Shown here: in pieces, positions 1 through 5,426 of the stretch
Position numbering within the stretch: position 1 is the first letter of the stretch
Layout: every line of letters starts with the position of its first letter
NCBI GenBank assembly: GCA_965369945.1
Contig: CBDUST010000225.1
Span: 1-7,680, forward strand
DNA length: 7,680 bases
Direction of reading: 5' to 3'
From: JADFNO01 sp965369945
Lineage (GTDB): Bacteria > Planctomycetota > Phycisphaerae > Phycisphaerales > SM1A02
Translations under genes and position numbers: made by a program
Notes under the pieces: model-generated
Databases searched by the model: none
Seen by the model: the letters and a program-made list of their open reading frames with translations, nothing else
Told to the model about the DNA's origin: nothing

Positions 1-224
1 GTACGGACACGCAATCGCTCAACGCCGACACGGTCAGGACGTTTGCCGGCAATCCAGCGGATCATGTAGAGCCGGGTACTGGCGAAGTGAGGACCCGATA
101 CGAAGTTCGTATAGTGAGCTTGATATTCATATTCCCATGGTTGGATTGCGTTGACCATGTCTTCTGGACGGCATCCAACTAGCAACTCGATCAACCGATC
201 ACAAGATTCTTCACCGGGCGCCAA
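1..224 (-). CDS. Possible partial unknown protein entering from the right, C-terminus beyond the left edge
   Basis: I do not recognise this frame. It is open on the minus strand from position 269 to the window edge. Possible starts are a TTG at 224 and an ATG at 158; neither has a convincing ribosome binding site (AGAAG lies before 158). From about 208 leftwards the peptide looks protein-like, with the segments DRLIELLVGCRPED, then MVNAIQPWEYEYQAHYTNF, then RLYMIRWIAGKRPDRVG. It is rich in Trp and Tyr and has balanced charge. The right part of the frame overlaps a perfect inverted repeat that acts as a plus-strand terminator, so if this is a gene the ATG at 158 is more likely. A competing plus-strand frame covers the same DNA. 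The frame could be a real gene, a relic, or chance. Confidence 0.3.
   Translation of the reverse strand, partial: MAPGEESCDRLIELLVGCRPEDMVNAIQPWEYEYQAHYTNFVSGPHFASTRLYMIRWIAGKRPDRVGVERLRVR
3..182 (+). CDS. Alternative partial frame (3' end of an unknown gene)
   Basis: This plus-strand frame is open from the left edge and stops at a TAG at 180-182, about 30 bases before a rho-independent terminator. That spacing is what a genuine gene end would show. The peptide (beginning TDTQSLNADTVRTFAGNPAD and ending FWTASN) matches no family I know, and its late part is oddly hydrophobic for a C-terminus. It competes with the minus-strand frame over the same bases, and at most one of the two is likely real. 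The terminator position favours this one, while peptide composition favours the other. Confidence 0.2.
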   Translation, partial: TDTQSLNADTVRTFAGNPADHVEPGTGEVRTRYEVRIVSLIFIFPWLDCVDHVFWTASN

Positions 225-243
225 ATTGGCGCCCGGTTGTTTT
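213..243 (+). terminator. Rho-independent terminator
   Basis: A perfect 12-base inverted repeat (213-224 paired with 226-237, ACCGGGCGCCAA against its complement) forms a GC-rich hairpin. It is followed on the plus strand by TGTTTTA (238-244). No T-run follows on the minus strand, so it terminates plus-strand transcription arriving from the left. The gene it serves would end at or before about 182, or outside the window. Confidence 0.7.
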
Positions 244-353
244 ATGCGATCTCCGATGATGAGCGGTTGTCAATATGGTCACCTCGAACTTACCATCGCC
301 ATCTTCGGCGTAGTAGACGTAAGAAGATAAACTCGGAGGGACGGGAAGCAGCC

Positions 354-377
354 GGGGGGGGTGGATCATCATCCACC
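354..377. repeat. G-run followed by a short hairpin
   Basis: A run of eight G (354-361) leads into a perfect 7-bp stem (GGTGGAT at 360-366, ATCCACC at 371-377) with a CATC loop. There is no T-tract, so it is not a terminator. The GTG at 361 that opens the recombinase-relic frame lies inside this structure, which makes it an unlikely true start. Confidence 0.45.
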
Positions 378-1200
378 ACGCCAGAGGAAATATTCACCAA
401 CCCAACAAACAACGAGCGGGCTGCGATCTCAATCTGTCCGCACCCATACGCTCGATGACCTCATTCGGCCAGTCAAGCAGTGGCAGGCTCGGGAGGAGTC
501 TCGTGATCTGTCGCGAGTGACGATCCGCGGGCTCTTGAGCAAAGTCCACCGAGACCTCCCCCGGGGCGCATGGCTGGGCGGGTTTCCACCTCACGGCTAT
601 GACCTCCGGTACCACACAGAGGACGACCGGTTTCGGTTTGTCGTTCGCTACTTGCGCGACGGCACCAAGCTGCTACTCGACGAAGTCGGCGCCGAGATTG
701 AACGGCGCCCGCGTCGTGAACCACACATTGTCTCTAAGCGCGATCGATGCTTCCTCACGCCGAGCGAAGAAGTGCGGGTGCAGACCATCCAACGGATATT
801 CTCGCTCTTCGTGAAGAGCCGCTGGGCTCCCGCCTTAATCGCTCGTCGCTTGAATGACGATAGTGTCCCCACGAGCCGAGGGCCCGAATGGTCTGCTTGC
901 TGTAGCGGACTGTGGCGAGCCGCCACCATCGAGAACATCCTCCGGAACCCAGCATACGTCGGCGATCTTGCCTGGAATCGGCGCACGCTCGCGAAGTTCT
1001 TCCGGATTGCGGATGGCGGTCCGTCCGTACGGGTCGATGCTGATCTTCGGAGGACGACGCCGAATCCGGAGAAGGACTGGATCGTCGTGCAAGACAGTCA
1101 TCAGCCGCTGATCGATCGTGACGCGTGGTTGCTCGCCCAAGCAGGGCTCGCTGACGGAGCCATGCATTGGAAGGTCGTTAGTCCTGGTGGTGGCCGATGA
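361..1200 (+). pseudogene. Large serine recombinase remnant (central Recombinase domain only)
   Basis: The 279-codon frame carries a recognisable large serine recombinase middle domain (PF07508 type). It begins at RDLSRVTIRGLLSKV (about residues 48-62, base 502 onward). It continues through the Gly/Pro turn GAWLGGFPPHGYDLRY, a segment VRVQTIQRIFSLFVK, RLNDDSVPTSRG, the motif TIENILRNPAYVGDLAWNRR, and DSHQPLIDRDAWLL near residue 260. In complete enzymes this domain follows a catalytic domain of about 150 residues with the nucleophilic serine, and precedes a zinc ribbon and coiled coil. Neither is present. The first 45 or so residues are low-complexity and do not resemble the family, and the frame ends in unrelated SPGGGR. 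It is therefore a relic broken at both ends and should be unable to recombine DNA. It points to an old integrated element. I see no attachment sites or cargo genes. Confidence 0.75.
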
Positions 1201-1336
1201 GCAGATACTCGAACCGATCGCACTCGCTGGCAAGGACATCGACGTTGATTGCCAACCCATTGGCGTCGAAATGAGCGCAAACTGACTGCAGCATGTCCAC
1301 ATCGCGCCGACCACCACGCAGGACGTTGACCTTCCG
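1178..1336 (-). pseudogene. Short antisense open frame, possible 3' gene fragment
   Basis: Reading the minus strand from 1336 (just after a TGA at 1339-1337) to a TAA at 1180-1178 gives about 52 residues with natural-looking composition. They include DVDMLQSVCAHFDANGLAIN, then VDVLASECDRFEYLLIGHHQD. There is no convincing start; an internal ATG near the middle would give about 38 residues. It looks like the C-terminal end of a lost gene, joined tail-to-tail with the truncated recombinase, whose frame overlaps its last 23 bases. I do not recognise the family. Confidence 0.25.
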
Positions 1337-1410
1337 TCAGGCTGAGTTTTGGAACCGAACGACCGCGGCAAACATTGCGCCGAGGAGAACTACAATCCGT
1401 CCGCAACCGT

Positions 1411-1416
1411 TATAAT
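1411..1416 (+). promoter_or_regulatory. Candidate -10 box
   Basis: A perfect TATAAT sits about 105 bases before the start codon at 1521. The hexamer at the expected -35 position (around 1388-1393) is a poor match to TTGACA and there is no TG extension. It would give a leader of roughly 100 bases. This rests on one hexamer only. Confidence 0.3.
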
Positions 1417-1508
1417 GCAGGGAGTGTGTCATCGTCACATTCCTTCTTTTGCTAGCCGCTTTCGCCTCCAGCTACCTATCGCCTGTGAGGAAAGTAGAGG
1501 CAATCTTG

Positions 1509-1514
1509 AAGGAG
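1509..1514 (+). promoter_or_regulatory. Ribosome binding site deciding the start at 1521
   Basis: AAGGAG lies six bases before the ATG at 1521. The longer in-frame ATG at 1449 has no such site and would bury the signal peptide, so 1521 is preferred. Confidence 0.75.
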
Positions 1515-1520
1515 CCACGA

Positions 1521-3053
1521 ATGATGCTTGACTCAATGCCTGGAACGATGGGCGCGGGAATATTCGCGTTGTTGGTCGTTGCCTCCGTCTGCCATGAGAC
1601 AGTGCTTTTGGCTGCTCCTCCCGAAGGAGGCTGGGGATGGTCCCAGGATCCGGCCCCTCTCGTTTGGAATTCGACTTACACCAAGAGCCCGCCGCGCATC
1701 GACGGGGATCTGGACGAGGTGTGGAACACCGCTGTGCCTCTCACGGTCATGGTGAGAGAAGCCATGGGCGGAGACCATCCGAAACTCGTAACACTTCGTG
1801 CCCTCCACACGGACGATGCCTTGTACGTATTCGCCCAGTGGCCTGATGACACCAAGAGCGATATGCGCGATCCCTATGTGTGGGATACGGATGCACAACG
1901 CTACGAGCGTCCTTCAAGACCGGATGATCAGTTTGCTCTCGAGTTCCCGATAGAAGGCGACTTCGCCATCAGCATGCTCACGGTAACCCGGGAGTTCAAG
2001 GCCGATGTCTGGCATTGGAAGGCTGGTCGAGGTAACCGCGTGGGGTGGGTGGACGACAAGACCCATGTCATCAGCCAAAGTCCCGTGCCCAATGCCAAGG
2101 AACATCAGCTGCACGGAGGGCGGTCGGTCTACATTGCCAGAGTGCAGGATGAGGGGACGGGGGCGTACAAGGTCACAGCCGCGCCACCTTCCAGGCAGCA
2201 AGACGTCGTGGATTCGTTCGAGCAGATGGAGCCGACCGGTAGCCTTGCGGATGTGCGCGGGAAGGGAGTGCATGATGGCAAAACCTGGAGCCTGGAAATG
2301 TGTCGCAGGTTCGACACCGGTCATCCCGATGATGCGATCATCGATCCATCACAGGACAATCCTTGCGCCATTGCGGTGCTTGATGATGAGCTGTACGAAG
2401 AGCACTCAGTCTCAACGTTGATCACGTTGCGTTTCGGTGGAAAACTGACTTCAAAGGAGAGTGCTTCCAAGTGGCATTTCGACTCTGATAGAGACCTTCC
2501 GTCAAGCTGGAAAGCCGAGGGCACGAATCAGCGCGGCCCGGTTGCGACGTGGGCTATCAAGGCGGACGCAAGCGCACCGTCGAAGCCCAACGTCCTCGCC
2601 CTCACCGATACGAAGGACGGTTGGCCTGGCACGTTCAATCTGTTCTGGACGGACCGCGTGAAGTTCACCGACGGCGTGATCGAAGTGAAGGTGAAGGCTG
2701 GCACCGGCCGCGAAGACCAGGGTGGCGGCCCCATCTGGCGAGTCCAGGACAATGACAACTATTACATCGCGCGCTGGAATCCGCTGGAAGATAACTTCCG
2801 CGTCTACTTAGTTACGAACGGCAGTCGAAAGACGCTCGACAGCGCCACCGTCAAGGCCGATCCGGCGCGGTGGCACACCATCCGCATTGAGCACAAGGCA
2901 GATGAGATCCGATGCTATTTCGACGGTGAGGAATTGTTGAAGGCCCACGATCAGACGTTCCCCGGAGCGGGCGGCGTTGGCGTGTGGACGAAGGCCGACG
3001 CCGTCACACAGTTCGATGACCTGCGTGTGCGGTCTCTCGATCAGGGCCGGTGA
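1521..3053 (+). CDS. Exported EB_dh-type heme-binding domain fused to a LamG/DUF1080-like domain
   Basis: The product has 510 residues and begins at ATG 1521 behind AAGGAG. Residues 1-32 form a signal peptide: a short N-terminus, a hydrophobic core GIFALLVVASV, and LLAAP as the likely cleavage area. The mature protein should be periplasmic or extracellular. Residues about 46-305 match the ethylbenzene dehydrogenase gamma-type heme-binding domain (PF09459). Supporting motifs are PPRIDGDLDEVW at the start, DALYVFAQWPDDTKSDM, RPDDQFALEFPI, and the family-typical ADVWHWKAGR (161-170). In known members this domain binds heme b as the gamma subunit of DMSO-reductase-family enzymes. There is no CXXCH, so no covalent c-type heme. 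Residues about 316-505 form a concanavalin-like beta-sandwich of the LamG/DUF1080 type (GGGPIWRVQDNDNYYIARW, WHTIRIEHKADEIRCYFDG, GGVGVWTKADAVTQFDDLRV), often linked to glycan binding or hydrolysis. No molybdopterin or Fe-S partner lies nearby, so a redox role is unproven. The gene appears monocistronic and converges on the next gene with 41 bases between. Confidence 0.8.
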   Translation: MMLDSMPGTMGAGIFALLVVASVCHETVLLAAPPEGGWGWSQDPAPLVWNSTYTKSPPRIDGDLDEVWNTAVPLTVMVREAMGGDHPKLVTLRALHTDDALYVFAQWPDDTKSDMRDPYVWDTDAQRYERPSRPDDQFALEFPIEGDFAISMLTVTREFKADVWHWKAGRGNRVGWVDDKTHVISQSPVPNAKEHQLHGGRSVYIARVQDEGTGAYKVTAAPPSRQQDVVDSFEQMEPTGSLADVRGKGVHDGKTWSLEMCRRFDTGHPDDAIIDPSQDNPCAIAVLDDELYEEHSVSTLITLRFGGKLTSKESASKWHFDSDRDLPSSWKAEGTNQRGPVATWAIKADASAPSKPNVLALTDTKDGWPGTFNLFWTDRVKFTDGVIEVKVKAGTGREDQGGGPIWRVQDNDNYYIARWNPLEDNFRVYLVTNGSRKTLDSATVKADPARWHTIRIEHKADEIRCYFDGEELLKAHDQTFPGAGGVGVWTKADAVTQFDDLRVRSLDQGR

Positions 3054-3094
3054 TGCGAATCAGGGGCGTTTCACCCCGGCACCTGGTGTGGTCA

Positions 3095-4759
3095 TCACTG
3101 GCGGTTTGAAACGTGTCGGTTGGCATCCTCAGCATTTCGAAGGCTCCGACCAGTACGGGCTTCGTAGAACGGCTTATGCCGAAGAAACATCTCGCGAGTG
3201 ATGAAATCGTCGATGCGGTCTGAAGGCTCAAGAGTACTGGCGTTTGCGAGGAAGACGACGCCGGGTGTCACATCAGCAAAGAGAACGCTCGCCTGGAACT
3301 GAAAGCCCGACCGGAGGTTCTCGAACGGCGAACCAACAACATCAAAACTAACAGGAGAATCCTCTCGTCCCGACATCACCTCCTCCCAACAGGCCGGAAA
3401 GATGTGCCGTAGTTGAGAGTGGTACAGGAGAATCTGGTAGACACGATCACCGTGTCGTTGATGGAGCATGTAGCCCATCCGACGCTTCTCTGTGACGGCC
3501 TTCCCGTGAACGATCCGTCCTGGCCAGCCGTAACGAAGGTAGGCGTGGTTGGCCCCGATCAGCACAACGCCCCGTTCGCCTCTTGCAAGAATCTCTCTCT
3601 CCACCGTTGCCGCCATTAATTCGTCTCGCTTGGCCACCCGTGTCATGTCGTCCACCAAACGTAGAAGCCGCAGCTTCTCCCAGATCGGTGTGTTCTTCAG
3701 TCCGTCGTCTCCCAAACCCATCAACGCCCATGACGGCATTTCGAACTTCACATCCAAACCGACAACACGCATTCGTTTCTGGCCGCTTGGGAGAGTCTGA
3801 TTCAGTCGCCAAACTGTTCGGAGTATCTCCCAATACTCCTTGTATCCGTAGAGTCGCCAGTTCTCGCTTCGTGCTATTTGCAGAGCAAGATCCTCGTCGA
3901 ATTCGGGGGTCGTTACGAGTCGGTCCAACGCTCTGTTGTTGAAGGATGGGCACGCTTCCAGCGCGATACACGTAACTCCTGCCTTTTGGTAAAGGTCTGG
4001 GATGATCCCATTCACCAAGTCCAGGAAGGGTTTCACGCCGTGTAACCCCTCGCCGATGATAGTCAAATCGTGCTTCGAGGCAGATTCAACGATATATGCC
4101 GAGGGCAGCTGACCTTTCTCGTCGAGCCACTGAACGAGAGTGCGGTAGCCGTCCTCGGTGAGCGAGGAAGAATCGACAACGATTGCGGGGTCCCGGCTTT
4201 CATAAGGAGACTTTACCTCCCGTTGCACACCCATGCCTCGCGACAAGAAACTAGCAGATCCGATCCCGTAGATCTGCACTCCGATCAGGTACGCTCCGAT
4301 CCCAAAGCCGACGCCAGAGGCGATACGTCTGCGTGTCCGAAGAACGGGTAGCCGGATCACTTGCGTACTTGCAACGTAGTCGTGCCATCCTCTCTTGGAC
4401 TTCGAGAGTCCAGCCCAGAGAAACCCAAGCAGGAACGGGACCCCGGACAGCAGCTTCCCAAGAGTCTCACGGAGCAGCGTCCTACCAAAAGAGAGGGACG
4501 CGTGATGATTCGAAACGACCCTCAGTCCGCAGGCAAGTTTCCCGAATGTTTGACCTCTGAATGCCGTCAGTCCGACGAAATAGGCGACCGCCACCAACAA
4601 GAGACAGAGTTCACGGGGGACGTATGTATTCAGACTCCCAGCAACAACGACAAGTAGTGTCACGCCACCCCAAACGACCGCCAGATCGAGACAGCAGGCG
4701 GCAGATCGGATCCAGAACCCAGATCTCTTCCTGTTCTGGTCTAGGTTGTCACTTCCCAT
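3095..4759 (-). CDS. RDD membrane domain fused to an erythromycin-esterase/ChaN-like domain
   Basis: The product has 554 residues. Residues 12-135 form an RDD domain with the expected Arg18 and Asp25 (FWIRSAACCLDLAVV), the GQTFGKLACGLRVV motif (69-82), and the closing Asp127 in GWHDYVAS. Hydrophobic segments lie near 24-42, 50-67, 104-118 and 147-166. Residues about 225-450 resemble the erythromycin esterase/ChaN superfamily. They carry GEGLHG (Glu237, His240), IALEA (Glu268) and LIGANHAY (His405), the same Glu-His, Glu and His arrangement that forms the EreA active site. RVVGLDV (331-337) is another typical strand. The last hundred residues are unassigned. Known relatives hydrolyse esters or bind heme or metal, and the substrate here is unknown. 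The basic stretch RLPVLRTRRR before the last membrane segment favours placing the C-terminal domain outside the cytoplasm, but the count of segments is ambiguous. The start at 4759 lies within the preceding gene (19-base overlap) and has no strong ribosome binding site, which suggests translational coupling. Confidence 0.75.
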   Translation of the reverse strand: MGSDNLDQNRKRSGFWIRSAACCLDLAVVWGGVTLLVVVAGSLNTYVPRELCLLLVAVAYFVGLTAFRGQTFGKLACGLRVVSNHHASLSFGRTLLRETLGKLLSGVPFLLGFLWAGLSKSKRGWHDYVASTQVIRLPVLRTRRRIASGVGFGIGAYLIGVQIYGIGSASFLSRGMGVQREVKSPYESRDPAIVVDSSSLTEDGYRTLVQWLDEKGQLPSAYIVESASKHDLTIIGEGLHGVKPFLDLVNGIIPDLYQKAGVTCIALEACPSFNNRALDRLVTTPEFDEDLALQIARSENWRLYGYKEYWEILRTVWRLNQTLPSGQKRMRVVGLDVKFEMPSWALMGLGDDGLKNTPIWEKLRLLRLVDDMTRVAKRDELMAATVEREILARGERGVVLIGANHAYLRYGWPGRIVHGKAVTEKRRMGYMLHQRHGDRVYQILLYHSQLRHIFPACWEEVMSGREDSPVSFDVVGSPFENLRSGFQFQASVLFADVTPGVVFLANASTLEPSDRIDDFITREMFLRHKPFYEARTGRSLRNAEDANRHVSNRQ

Positions 4760-4944
4760 AGTTCATCTGCGGATCGGAACTCCAAGTCGACATCTCCAAT
4801 TTGACCTGTGCCCGGCTCCACCGCCAAGCCGTTTCGTTCCAGCATAACGCCGGTCTCGCGGTCGAGGTACTGACCGGTGCCGGTGTGCAGCTGGAGCACC
4901 TTCCCCATCGCGTCGAGGAACGAGCTGGCAGAGGAGTTGATCAT
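4741..4944 (-). CDS. Small unknown protein, coupled to the RDD fusion gene
   Basis: The product is 67 residues and I do not recognise it. It starts at ATG 4944 inside an ATGA overlap with the stop of the preceding peptide, and its last 19 bases overlap the start of the RDD fusion gene. A longer in-frame start exists at 4986 but would overlap the upstream peptide out of frame, and its N-terminus (MQCLRRPLRYPV) looks non-native. The body, with GKVLQLHTGTGQYLDRETGV followed by a Gly/Asp/Glu-rich segment and ELWEVTT, is acidic, soluble and has no signal or membrane segment. Together with the upstream peptide it might be a frameshifted single protein, or a genuine pair made by coupled translation. 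The family is uncertain, though the tight overlaps on both sides favour a real gene. Confidence 0.5.
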   Translation of the reverse strand: MINSSASSFLDAMGKVLQLHTGTGQYLDRETGVMLERNGLAVEPGTGQIGDVDLEFRSADELWEVTT

Positions 4945-5024
4945 CGTGTGAACAGGATACCGCAGTGGACGCCGCAGACATTGCACATGGCGTCGAGGGT
5001 TTCGCAGGCGGCGGTGTTGGACAT
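4941..5024 (-). CDS. 27-residue cysteine-rich peptide opening the minus-strand cluster
   Basis: A minimal frame runs from ATG 5024 to TGA 4943-4941 behind GAGGAG (5040-5035, ten bases before the ATG), the best ribosome binding site in the cluster. The peptide contains AMCNVCGVHCGILFTR with a CxxCxxxC arrangement plus an earlier Cys7 and a His20, which could hold a metal or serve a redox role. Its stop overlaps the next start as ATGA. It could be a real microprotein, a leader that couples translation of the next gene, or the N-terminal zinc-knuckle part of a protein now split by a frameshift near 4944. I cannot choose between these from one sequence. Confidence 0.45.
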   Translation of the reverse strand: MSNTAACETLDAMCNVCGVHCGILFTR

Positions 5025-5034
5025 AGGATCGGGA

Positions 5035-5040
5035 CTCCTC
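5035..5040 (-). promoter_or_regulatory. Ribosome binding site for the cysteine-rich peptide
   Basis: On the minus strand GAGGAG lies ten bases before the ATG at 5024. It is the only strong site ahead of the three overlapping genes ending at 3095, which supports reading the 27-residue peptide as the first translated frame. Confidence 0.5.
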
Positions 5041-5363
5041 AAACCTACTGACCAGGCGAGGGCTCGCTACCTCGCCAGCGATAAGCTCTCCTGACTCCGG
5101 CTGATTCAGCTTCAGCGACAGATCGCAGATACCGCTCGCGCCGCCCGTGGCCTCTCGGCGACATATTGCCCCTTCTCGGACCGCTACTTGTCGGCGATTG
5201 AAGCAACCCGCATCGTGCCAACATTTGCAATGGTATGATGAGCATGTCTAGAATCTACCGCACTAAAAGTCGTGAAGAACCCGTCGCGGCGATTGTTGGG
5301 TGGTGGCAGATATCGACGACTTGCTGGACACGACCTAGCTGGGGTTCCTTTGGGCAAAAACCA
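5041..5363. other. Intergenic stretch with weak plus-strand frames
   Basis: This is presumed to hold the promoter of the minus-strand cluster, though I find no clear -35/-10 pair. On the plus strand one open frame runs from 5095 to a TGA at 5236-5238 (about 47 codons, including TARAARGLSATYCPFSDRYL, no start codon). A second begins at ATG 5235 and stops at 5384 (49 residues, starting MMSMSRIYRTKSREEPVAAI). Neither resembles a family I know and neither has a good ribosome binding site. They are relics or chance. Confidence 0.4.
5055..5076. repeat. Inverted repeat in the leader of the minus-strand cluster
   Basis: GGCGAGG (5055-5061) and CCTCGCC (5070-5076) form a perfect 7-bp stem around an 8-base loop. 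It lies 15 bases upstream of the ribosome binding site of the minus-strand cluster. It could be a leader RNA hairpin or an operator half-site pair. No T-run follows on either strand, so it is not a terminator. Confidence 0.3.
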
Positions 5364-5393
5364 AAAGCCCGCCAGTTGAGTTGACGGGCTTTG
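5352..5393 (-). terminator. Rho-independent terminator of the M29-like gene
   Basis: On the minus strand AAAGCCCG (5392-5385) pairs with CGGGCTTT (5371-5364) around a 13-base loop, followed by TTTTGGTTTTTG (5366-5355). It lies about 35 bases after the stop of the gene ending at 5427. The plus-strand side lacks a T-run. Confidence 0.8.
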
Positions 5394-5426
5394 TGATCGC
5401 TGGAAGGAGCAGCAGCGCCTACACGA

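Larger units (their letters stand above)
1201..1520. other. Region between recombinase relic and next gene
   Basis: Apart from the antisense fragment ending at 1178, this stretch has no gene I can support. It contains a perfect TATAAT at 1411-1416 with no good -35 box 16-18 bases upstream. A hydrophobic stretch (1431-1480) lies in frame with the downstream gene but has no start codon or ribosome binding site of its own. It most likely holds the promoter and leader of the gene at 1521. Confidence 0.4.

Noticed and set aside
835..1371. Long minus-strand frame across the recombinase relic
   Set aside because: It is a shadow of the plus-strand recombinase domain with Arg/Ser-rich composition. 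The more protein-like antisense segment (1178-1336) lies in a different frame.
1449..1520. N-terminal extension of the EB_dh fusion starting at ATG 1449
   Set aside because: There is no ribosome binding site, while AAGGAG precedes the ATG at 1521, which gives a normal signal peptide. The extension would add a second hydrophobic stretch in front of it.
3054..3094. Bidirectional terminator between the two convergent genes
   Set aside because: Only a 4-bp stem (GGGG with CCCC around 3062-3077) is present and no T-run follows on either strand.
3447..3971. 174-codon minus-strand frame inside the RDD fusion gene
   Set aside because: It lies fully within the well-supported RDD/esterase gene in another frame, has Arg/Gly-rich composition and resembles no family.
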